NCBI GenBank assembly: GCA_017478965.1
Contig: JAFVCV010000038.1
Location: 87,977 to 132,806, forward strand
From: Ruminococcus sp.
GTDB taxonomy: Bacteria; Bacillota; Clostridia; Oscillospirales; Ruminococcaceae
Direction of reading: 5' to 3'
Length of the DNA: 44,830 nucleotides
The notes beneath the pieces were generated by a model. The model was not told the DNA's origin and made no database searches. It saw nothing but the letters and a program-made list of their open reading frames with translations. Made by a program: the position numbers and the translations under genes. Positions 23,805 to 29,773 of this stretch are shown here, in pieces (the first letter of the stretch is position 1; each line of letters starts with the position of its first letter).

Positions 23805-24695
23805 TCAGCTGTCTGCCCCCGACATCTCCCACATTATTATCGCCGCCGCTGTGGCTGCGTTCAGGGAATCAATGTGACCGTTCATCTTTATGGTCACGCT
23901 GTCGCTGCAAAGGGCAACGTGATCGTGGGCAAGGCCCCGGCCCTCGTTGCCGATGACCACGGCGCACCCCCCGGAAAAATCAAAGCTTCGCACGTCTGTA
24001 CCGCCGCTGACCACCGCAGCGGCAGTCCTTATGCCCTTTTCAGCGAAAAGCTCCGTTACCCGCCGAAAGTCCCTCTCAATGAAGATGTCCACCCTCGGCA
24101 TACTTCCCACCGCCGACCTTACGGTCTTGGGATTGTAAAGGTCAACGCAGTCCCCCGCCAGGACCACTCCCGAAAGTCCCACTGCGTCCGCAGTCCTTAT
24201 CATTGTGCCTAAATTCCCCGGGTCCTGCAGACCGTCTAATATCAGGTATTTCCCCCCAGCCTTCAATGCCCGGGCCGAAAGGGGCTCATCAAGTACCTTC
24301 GCCGTTACGAACACTCCCTGTGAGGTGCCTGTGTCGCTGACTTTTGTGGCTATCTCAGGGGTGATGACGAAGCGCCTGCTCTCCGGCAGCCGGCTCAGTA
24401 CTGCCGGGAACCCGTCCAGGTCCTCAAAGGCCTGTTCAGTATAAAAAATTTCCTCTACCTTTATAAGCCCTCCGTGCTCCACATCGTCAAGCACCGCATC
24501 AGCGCAGCCCCTTACGCCTTCGATGACGAAAAGTCCGGCCTCACGGCGGTATTTCCTGCTTGAATAAAGCTTGCAGAGTTGTTTTATCTTAGGATTGTCC
24601 TTCGATGTGATGACCAGCGCCTTCGCCCCCTTCTGCCGGGCTGCCCCTTCTGAGGACAGCAGCTTTTGATTATCCTGCCTTAATAAATATTTCAC
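23805..24695 (-). CDS. TrmH/SpoU family RNA methyltransferase
   Basis: 296 residues with a GTG start (24693-24695) and a weak AAGGG site. A substrate-binding N-terminal domain (SKDNPKIKQLCKLYSSRKYRREAGLFVIEG) precedes the SPOUT domain with its three motifs: DGLQDPGNLGTMIRTADAVG, VVIGNEGRGL, and IKMNGHIDSLNAATAAAII. These proteins 2'-O-methylate ribose in rRNA or tRNA. The motif-3 usual 'IPM' reads IKM. The first 28 residues look poorly conserved, so translation may begin later. It is first in the block leading to dprA and topA. Confidence 0.9.
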   Translation of the reverse strand: MKYLLRQDNQKLLSSEGAARQKGAKALVITSKDNPKIKQLCKLYSSRKYRREAGLFVIEGVRGCADAVLDDVEHGGLIKVEEIFYTEQAFEDLDGFPAVLSRLPESRRFVITPEIATKVSDTGTSQGVFVTAKVLDEPLSARALKAGGKYLILDGLQDPGNLGTMIRTADAVGLSGVVLAGDCVDLYNPKTVRSAVGSMPRVDIFIERDFRRVTELFAEKGIRTAAAVVSGGTDVRSFDFSGGCAVVIGNEGRGLAHDHVALCSDSVTIKMNGHIDSLNAATAAAIIMWEMSGADS

Positions 24696-24767
24696 AAACC
24701 ACAGCCCTTTTCAACAAAGGCTGCCCCGGTTTGTCTATCTGACACAAAGTCTATATCTACCTATAAT

Positions 24768-24802
24768 AAGACAAAACACGCAAGGCCGTTAGACCTGCGT
24801 GT
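24768..24802 (-). terminator. Intrinsic terminator after rplT
   Basis: On the minus strand ACACGCAGG and CCTTGCGTGT pair (one bulged T) around TCTAACGG, followed by TTTGTCTT. It lies 12 bases after the rplT stop and ends the infC-rpmI-rplT transcript. Confidence 0.82.
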
Positions 24803-24813
24803 TCGTTTTTTCA

Positions 24814-25167
24814 TCAAAGAGCAGCCTTAGCCTTCTCAACGATCGCAGTGAAACCTGCGGGGTCGTTGATGGCGATCTCAGAAAGCATCTTTCTGTTCAG
24901 ATCGATACCGGCCTTGCTGACGCCGTTCATGAATGTAGAATAGTTGATGCCGTTGATCTTGCAGGCAGCGGAGATCCTGGTGATCCAGAGCCTTCTGAAA
25001 TCTCTCTTCCTCTGCTTTCTGCCGATGTATGCGTACTGGCCAGACTTCATCACGGCCTGCTTGGCCATCTTGAAGTGCTTGCTCTTGGCGCCGAAATAGC
25101 CCTTTGCAAGCTTCAGCGTCTTGTTTCTTCTCTTACGAGTCATCATTGCTCCCTTAACACGAGCCAT
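24814..25167 (-). CDS. rplT: 50S ribosomal protein L20
   Basis: 117 residues, the standard length: basic N-terminal extension [26 protein letters not shown] (given as one known start, shown partly), then SKQ-type helix segments and the globular part [21 protein letters not shown]20 is essential in early 50S assembly and in Firmicutes represses its own operon by binding the leader RNA. Last gene of infC-rpmI-rplT. Its ribosome binding site is GGGAGG. Confidence 0.97.
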   Translation of the reverse strand: MARVKGAMMTRKRRNKTLKLAKGYFGAKSKHFKMAKQAVMKSGQYAYIGRKQRKRDFRRLWITRISAACKINGINYSTFMNGVSKAGIDLNRKMLSEIAINDPAGFTAIVEKAKAAL

Positions 25168-25216
25168 AGTTATTACCTCCCAGAATTATTTCTAAATCAT
25201 TCTTCCCTACAACTCG

Positions 25217-25417
25217 TTACTTCTTGTAAGGGATAAGAGCCTTTACGTTTGCTATGTTGGTCTCGTCAGCATAGGCTGCGTTCCTGAGGATCCTCTTGCG
25301 CTTGTGGTCCTTCTGATTGAGTCTGTGTCTCTTGTTGGTGTGCTGGAACTTGACCTTGCCAGTGCCTGTTACCTTGAAACGCTTCTTAGCGCCGGAATGT
25401 GTCTGGATCTTTGGCAT
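25217..25417 (-). CDS. rpmI: 50S ribosomal protein L35
   Basis: 66 residues, the usual size. The L35 signature KIQTHSGAKKRFKVTGTGKV stands at the N-terminus, with a very basic middle (KRHRLNQKDHKRKRILR). It binds 23S rRNA. Conserved middle gene of infC-rpmI-rplT; AAAGGAGG precedes the ATG. Confidence 0.98.
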   Translation of the reverse strand: MPKIQTHSGAKKRFKVTGTGKVKFQHTNKRHRLNQKDHKRKRILRNAAYADETNIANVKALIPYKK

Positions 25418-25436
25418 TTGATTTATCCTCCTTTAT

Positions 25437-25955
25437 TTACTTACTGCTTTTGGGAGAAACGAACATTACCAGGCTTCGTCCCTCCATCTTGGACGGCTTA
25501 TCAACAACTCCGACCTCAGATACAGCTTCCTTGAACTTTTTCAGCAGCTCTTCACCGAACTGCGGATGTGCGACAGTACGCTTGCGGAACCTTACAGAGA
25601 CCTTCAGCTTGTCGCCCCCCTTGAGGAACTTCACTGCCTGGTTCACCTTCGTCTCAAAATCATGAGTGTCGATGGTGGAAGACATCCTTATCTCCTTGAT
25701 CTCTATGACCTTCTGGTTCTTTTTAGCCTCTTTCTCCCTCTTCGACTGTTCAAAAAGGAACTTGCCGTAATCCATGATCCTGCAAACGGGCGGCGTGGCC
25801 TGGGGAGCTATCTTGACTAAGTCGAGCTCCTTTTCAAATGCGATCTTCAGAGCTTCGTCAGCGCTGAGTATGCCAAGCTGTGTCCCGTCAACGTCGATGA
25901 CCCTGAGCTCCCTGTCACGGATCTCCTCGTTGATCTGATGTTCTTTGTTGCTAAT
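25437..25955 (-). CDS. infC: Translation initiation factor IF-3, with ATT start codon
   Basis: Read from the bases, the protein is 172 residues: it opens (M)SNKEHQINEEIRDRELRVID, continues GTQLGILSADEALKIA, APQATPPVCRIMDYGKFLFE, and ends with the IF3-C domain GDKLKVSVRFRKRTVAHPQFG. This is the full family length. The frame has no ATG, GTG or TTG between an upstream in-frame TAG and the internal ATG at 25775, which would remove the whole N domain. The ATT at 25953-25955 lies nine bases after GGAGG and aligns with the usual N-terminus. IF-3 itself discriminates against such starts, allowing autoregulation as in E. coli. Confidence 0.95.
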   Translation of the reverse strand: MSNKEHQINEEIRDRELRVIDVDGTQLGILSADEALKIAFEKELDLVKIAPQATPPVCRIMDYGKFLFEQSKREKEAKKNQKVIEIKEIRMSSTIDTHDFETKVNQAVKFLKGGDKLKVSVRFRKRTVAHPQFGEELLKKFKEAVSEVGVVDKPSKMEGRSLVMFVSPKSSK

Positions 25956-25975
25956 GATGCAGCACCTCCAATACT

Positions 25976-26012
25976 AAAAATAAAACGGGAGCAGATATGT
26001 CACCCGCACCCG
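25976..26012 (-). terminator. Attenuator hairpin in the infC leader
   Basis: On the minus strand CGGGTGCGG pairs with CTGCTCCCG (a U-U mismatch and a G-U pair inside) and is followed by TTTTATTTTT. It ends 20 bases before the infC start, so it can stop transcription ahead of the operon. Confidence 0.78.
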
Positions 26013-26121
26013 AAAGAAATGAGCCACGGCCCGAAGGCCTGCCCGGTATTTCCTTATTGACCTCTTCGCTGCCCTGCGGCGCCCAAGGTGAGAACGGAAG
26101 ATATGTTCTGCTTTGTTTACC
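25976..26121 (-). ncRNA. Probable ribosomal protein L20 leader
   Basis: About 145 nt between the promoter and infC. It contains GGTCAATAAGG, a GGCC-TTCG-GGCC hairpin, GTGGCTCATTTCTTTCGGG, and the attenuator hairpin. This order matches my memory of the Firmicutes L20 leader, in which L20 binds a mimic of its 23S site and favours termination. The family match rests on recall of consensus segments and position, not on a model search. Confidence 0.75.
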
Positions 26122-26126
26122 ATGAT

Positions 26127-26155
26127 ATTATACACCATGCGTCCCCGTTTGTCAA
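26127..26155 (-). promoter_or_regulatory. Sigma-A promoter of infC-rpmI-rplT
   Basis: Minus strand: TTGACA, 17-bp spacer, TATAAT, a full consensus match. It lies 17 bases past the stop of the M50 protease gene. Confidence 0.93.
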
Positions 26156-26171
26156 GGGGTATTTCAAAATT

Positions 26172-26810
26172 TTAGTCGATACTGCCCCAAACCTGCCCCT
26201 TGCCGGGGCCGTTTCTGAGCGATACGCACAGTTTTCCTGCATTTTCAGGCCCTCTTATGCTCTCCAGCTCATAGGCGCAGGCGAAAAGCAGGGTCAGCGA
26301 AAGACTGAGATTTCCCGCACCTCTGACGCTGCCCCACAGCAGTCCCATACTGCAAGCGAGCAGGAAGCCTGCCCTTACCGCTCTGGCAGCAGCTCCGCCG
26401 AAAAGACAGCACAGGAGCCTTCCGCCGTCGAAATAGCTCATGGGCAGCAGATTAAGGACGCCCAGGGCCATGTTGTAATAGGCCAGCTCGCCGAGCCCCG
26501 TCGCTCCTGCCGCCGCCGCTGCCAGAAGATTGGCCCCCGGCCCGGCCAGAAGTATGAGTATGTCTTCTCTGCTACCTCCCACGGCCTGCCCACGGGGCCT
26601 TATGCTTATGCCTCCGGCGTAGAAGGTCACTGTCCCCACAGGCCTCCCGAAAGCCCTCATCATCGCCAGATGCCCGCCCTCATGGACCAGACAGCAGCAT
26701 AAGGCCCCCATCACCGCCGCACTGCGCCCCGAAAGGCTCAGCAGCGCTATGAGGGCCAGAAAGCCGAAATCTGCCCTAAGAAGGGTCTTTCCTATCCTTA
26801 CCGTATACAT
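26172..26810 (-). CDS. M50 family site-2 protease-like membrane metallopeptidase
   Basis: 212 residues from the ATG at 26808-26810 (GGGTG five bases upstream; a TTG at 26840 is the alternative). The zinc motif HEGGH is at residues 43-47, inside the second hydrophobic stretch, and the third ligand is in NLLPMSYFDGGRLL about 75 residues later, the N-x-x-P-x(4)-D-G-G pattern of the SpoIVFB/S2P group. Several further hydrophobic segments follow. These proteases cut membrane helices of tethered regulators such as pro-sigma factors. It lies 47 bases after a VanW gene and two genes from a membrane-tethered sigma factor, a likely substrate (inference). GC-rich, small and without PDZ domain. Confidence 0.9.
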   Translation of the reverse strand: MYTVRIGKTLLRADFGFLALIALLSLSGRSAAVMGALCCCLVHEGGHLAMMRAFGRPVGTVTFYAGGISIRPRGQAVGGSREDILILLAGPGANLLAAAAAGATGLGELAYYNMALGVLNLLPMSYFDGGRLLCCLFGGAAARAVRAGFLLACSMGLLWGSVRGAGNLSLSLTLLFACAYELESIRGPENAGKLCVSLRNGPGKGQVWGSID

Positions 26811-26857
26811 GGCCTCACCCTGTATATCATATGCGGGCAAGGCAGTGTTAATTCTTA

Positions 26858-27697
26858 TCAGGCACCCTTGCTCATCATATCCACGATGTCAAGGTCACTG
26901 GTGTCGTAGCAGACTCTGGCATGGTTCTTTCTTATGAGCTTTTTCTCCACATGGTCTCCGGTGCGGCGGTCTACCTTGTCTCTGTAGACAAGACCGTTGC
27001 GGTATACCACCCCGTCCTCTTCCCTGGAGAAATACACGTCCTCGGCGGTGATGTGATATTTGTAGGGCTGCCTTTTGTCTGCCCTCAGCTCTCCGCAGAG
27101 GTACTCATCAGTGGTGTAGATGATGAGCTGATAGGTAAGGTCGGTGGTATTTTTGAACCTGTAGTCAAGATAGTTATACATTATCGAGGTGCCTGTGCCG
27201 AAGGGTATGGTGCGGTTGAAATCAGGGAAAAGGTCTATCTGGTCATGGTGGTGGTGCTCGGTTATCTCCATGTCGGAATGGAGTATCATCCAGTGGATAA
27301 GATTGGTCATCTGGCACATACCGCCGCCCAGGCCTGAGGAGGGGTGGTCGGAGAATATAGTCAGCCCTTCCCTGTATCCGGCCTTTTCCGTAAGGCTCCC
27401 CACCAGGTTCCAGAACGAGAAGGTCTCCCCGGGCCTGATTATGACGTGGTCGATCTTAGGCGCCGCCAGGGAAAGGTTCACGGCCTTGTTCTCCTGAAGT
27501 CTCATATCCACGTTCCCCAGCCGGCGGCGAATGAGAGAATTGTGTCTGTAGATCACATAGGGCAGCTCACCGCTGATCTTCTGTGAGGCAAAATGCCTTC
27601 TGTCAAAGAGATCTTTCAGCACCCTGAGGTACTCGCACTTCTTTTCAGATATCTTGTATGTCAGCGGGCAGAGCTCGCAAAAAAGCTTTCGTTTCAT
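26858..27697 (-). CDS. VanW family protein
   Basis: 279 residues from the ATG at 27695-27697; an ATG nine bases upstream lies only one or two bases from AAAGGA and is less likely. The VanW domain is plain from about residue 60: KIDHVIIRPGETFSFWNLVG, GYREGLTI, SSGLGGGMCQMTNLIHWM and a His-rich ITEHHHHD. The cysteine after GGGMC is family-typical. VanW genes occur in vancomycin-resistance clusters and widely in Clostridia, with unknown biochemistry but linked to the cell envelope. No signal peptide is visible and the N-terminus KRKLFCELCPLTYKIS looks cytoplasmic. It stands between the tethered sigma factor and the M50 protease; no other van gene is here. Confidence 0.9.
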   Translation of the reverse strand: MKRKLFCELCPLTYKISEKKCEYLRVLKDLFDRRHFASQKISGELPYVIYRHNSLIRRRLGNVDMRLQENKAVNLSLAAPKIDHVIIRPGETFSFWNLVGSLTEKAGYREGLTIFSDHPSSGLGGGMCQMTNLIHWMILHSDMEITEHHHHDQIDLFPDFNRTIPFGTGTSIMYNYLDYRFKNTTDLTYQLIIYTTDEYLCGELRADKRQPYKYHITAEDVYFSREEDGVVYRNGLVYRDKVDRRTGDHVEKKLIRKNHARVCYDTSDLDIVDMMSKGA

Positions 27698-27755
27698 TTT
27701 CTTCATTTCCTTTCATCGTTCTTCTCTCGTTTTCTAATATGTCACATATCCGTGG

Positions 27756-29465
27756 CTATCCCATGGCTCTTTCGGAAATATAGTTCCATTCGGCCACATA
27801 TTCCGGTGTCTTCCAGGACTGGTCGTAGAATCTTTCGTATTCGCTTTCGTCTGCGAACCATATCATCATCTCTGAGGTGAGATCAAGGTCTGAGATGTCC
27901 AGAGGCTCCTGCTCGGAAAGGTCGCCGCCCTCCTCCGGGGGATAGAGTCCCTCGTTTATCAGTCTGTGCCTGCTCTCGATCTCATCGATATCTTCCTGTT
28001 CCATATAATAGAATATGAGCCATCTCCTGCCGTCTATGATAACATCCGAGATGAAGTCGTAAATATACGGACTGGTCATTCCCCAGCTGGTGTTGCCGTT
28101 GCCGGCAGTGGCCCTTACCACCACTCTCCTGCCTAAGGCGCCGGCCAGCTCCCGGTTGGTCATTCCTACCCGGATATCATCGGAGATACTGCCGCTGTAG
28201 GTCATTGTGATGGAGTCCACATAGCCGTCGGTCACTCTTACGGAGCAGTCGGGGTCGTTGTCGAAATTTAGCACCAGCGCATCGTCATAGAACCTGTTGT
28301 AGACCTCTGAGATCGAATACCTGTCTCCGGCAACAGCGATAATGTCGTCCATGCTCGCCCCGGCCAGCTCGTCAATGGTAAACAGTGCGGGCAGCTCATC
28401 ATATTCTTCTGACCCGGCCTCTGAAGAGCTGCTCTGAGCTATGCTCACCGTGGCCTCGGCGGCCAGGCTGGAGTATTTCTCCTCGCCCAGCTTTATGACT
28501 GTGACCTGTGAAGAAGTCTCGCTTTCGCTCTCGGAAGAAGTATCATCGGTCTGCGAGGAGCTGTCCTCCGGCACGGTCATTTCATCGCCGCCGAAAAGCT
28601 CGGCCTCAGGTATGCTCTCTGCTGAGGAGCTTTCGTTCACTATCCTGTGAATGGCGCTGCTGTTGGGCCTTATGTCGCCCTTAGGGTCGCCGCCTTCCTT
28701 GTCAAGCATCCCCAGCCCTACGGGTACCCCCACAGCCATGACTGCTGCGGCGCAGACGCCTGCGGTTTTGACGGCAAAGGCCGAGACGGCTGCGGAGCTG
28801 CCTGTGATGACCCTTGCGCCGGCGGCATATTTCGGGCTGACTGTCCGCCTGAGCATTGTTCCCACTGGCACTGCCGACATGACCGCACCGCCCTTTGTGA
28901 GCTTGTCGATGCCCGCCTTCAGCTTTTTGCGGGCCTGGAAAAGCTTCTGCTTTGCGGCATTCTCGTTCATGCCCAGTGACTTTGCCACCTCCGCCACGCT
29001 CAGGTCATCGTAATAATAAAGTATGACCGCAGCTCTCATATCGGGCTTCAGTCCGTCTATAAGGGCCTTTAGCTTTTTTGCCACGTCCTTGTTCTCTGCA
29101 AAATCGTCCGGCAGCATCACTGGCTTGTTCAGGTTCACAAGCTCCATGGCCTGCTCCTGTTCTTCCTCGCTGTCAAAATAGCTGCTGCGTTTTTCCTGCC
29201 TGAAAAGATCGGCACATTTATGGTAGGCTATGCTGTGCAGCCAGGTCACGTAAGTCTCCGGCTTCTCCAGCTTCCTTATGCTCTCCATGGATTGCAGAAA
29301 AGCCTCCTGGGTTATGTCCTCGGCGGCGTCCTTTTTGCCCACGTTCTTTAAAACGAAGAAATAGAGCCTCTCGTAGTATTCACTGTAAAGCTTTTCAAAG
29401 GCTGCTCTGTTGCCGTGTTTTGCCCGCTCGACCGTGTGGATAAGTTCGTCAGTTTTCATCTTCAC
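27756..29465 (-). CDS. ECF-type sigma factor fused to a membrane helix and extracytoplasmic domain
   Basis: 569 residues, three times the normal ECF length. Residues 1-93 form sigma region 2 (AFEKLYSEYYERLYFFVL ... DAAEDITQEAFL), 125-188 region 4 (LKPDMRAAVILYYYDDLS, then VAKSLGMNENAAKQKLFQAR). A single hydrophobic helix at about 229-254 (SAFAVKTAGVCAAAVMAV, then GVPVGLGML) is followed by a Ser/Glu-rich linker and a globular part (about 350-569). That part has two segments reading like BLIP/SmpA-type repeats (LFTIDELAGASMDDIIAVAG; DDIRVGMTNRELAGALGRR). Topology would place the sigma domains inside and the tail outside. No separate anti-sigma gene is present. Start overlaps a small ORF by 17 bases. 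Confidence 0.85.
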   Translation of the reverse strand: MKMKTDELIHTVERAKHGNRAAFEKLYSEYYERLYFFVLKNVGKKDAAEDITQEAFLQSMESIRKLEKPETYVTWLHSIAYHKCADLFRQEKRSSYFDSEEEQEQAMELVNLNKPVMLPDDFAENKDVAKKLKALIDGLKPDMRAAVILYYYDDLSVAEVAKSLGMNENAAKQKLFQARKKLKAGIDKLTKGGAVMSAVPVGTMLRRTVSPKYAAGARVITGSSAAVSAFAVKTAGVCAAAVMAVGVPVGLGMLDKEGGDPKGDIRPNSSAIHRIVNESSSAESIPEAELFGGDEMTVPEDSSSQTDDTSSESESETSSQVTVIKLGEEKYSSLAAEATVSIAQSSSSEAGSEEYDELPALFTIDELAGASMDDIIAVAGDRYSISEVYNRFYDDALVLNFDNDPDCSVRVTDGYVDSITMTYSGSISDDIRVGMTNRELAGALGRRVVVRATAGNGNTSWGMTSPYIYDFISDVIIDGRRWLIFYYMEQEDIDEIESRHRLINEGLYPPEEGGDLSEQEPLDISDLDLTSEMMIWFADESEYERFYDQSWKTPEYVAEWNYISERAMG

Positions 29466-29592
29466 CGGCCTCCGTCTTCCATTTTTCTTCCAGTTTCTTC
29501 ATGGTTTCTTCCAGCTCCCCTGGCGTCAAGGCTGTCTCTTGCTGCATTTTCATCAATATCAGTTTTATAAGCTCGTCAAGTAAGATCTCCAT
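29449..29592 (-). CDS. Small 47-residue protein upstream of the tethered sigma factor
   Basis: Read from ATG 29590-29592, which has AGGA five bases upstream; a further in-frame ATG at 29646 lacks a ribosome binding site and would sit at the predicted transcript start. The peptide has an N-terminal amphipathic helix (MEILLDELIKLILMKMQQE) and a charged C-terminal helix (ELEETMKKLEEKWKTE), suggesting a helical hairpin or coiled coil. It overlaps the sigma gene start by 17 bases, so the pair is probably translationally coupled. It could bind the sigma domains, but that is a guess. Confidence 0.6.
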   Translation of the reverse strand: MEILLDELIKLILMKMQQETALTPGELEETMKKLEEKWKTEAGEDEN

Positions 29593-29654
29593 ATCTATCC
29601 TGCTTTCTTTATTTTCCTGCCGACCCGATAGCTGATACTTCTCCATTTGCTTAT

Positions 29655-29682
29655 TAGTCGCAGAACTTCCCGTTCCGGTTAT
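29655..29682 (-). promoter_or_regulatory. Candidate ECF-type promoter of the sigma factor operon
   Basis: Minus strand: ATAACC (in AAAAAGTTATAACC), 16 bases, CGACTA. An AAC-containing -35 with a CG-starting -10 at 16 bases is the ECF sigma pattern (compare TGAAAC-N16-CGTATA of Bacillus sigma-W/X). No sigma-A promoter with 17-bp spacer is seen here. This suggests the sigma factor drives its own operon. Confidence 0.5.
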
Positions 29683-29712
29683 AACTTTTTCAAAAAAATT
29701 TTACTGCTCTGA

Positions 29713-29752
29713 GAAAAGACAGTCTTCCCCCGATGTTTTCGGAGAAAGACTG
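29713..29752 (-). terminator. Intrinsic terminator after the Hsp90-like gene
   Basis: On the minus strand CAGTCTT pairs with AAGACTG, with an inner CCGA/TCGG stem, followed by TCTTTTCTC. It lies 22 bases after the stop. Confidence 0.8.
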
Positions 29753-29773
29753 GATCCGGACCGGGTCTGCCGT

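Noticed and set aside
24696-24767. Possible promoter for the TrmH-family methyltransferase (TTGTCT and nearby AT-rich words).
   Set aside because: No -10 at 16-18 bases; too weak to report.
26172-29465. Vancomycin resistance cluster because of VanW.
   Set aside because: No vanHAX, vanY, vanRS or ligase gene is present; VanW-family proteins are common in Clostridia outside such clusters.
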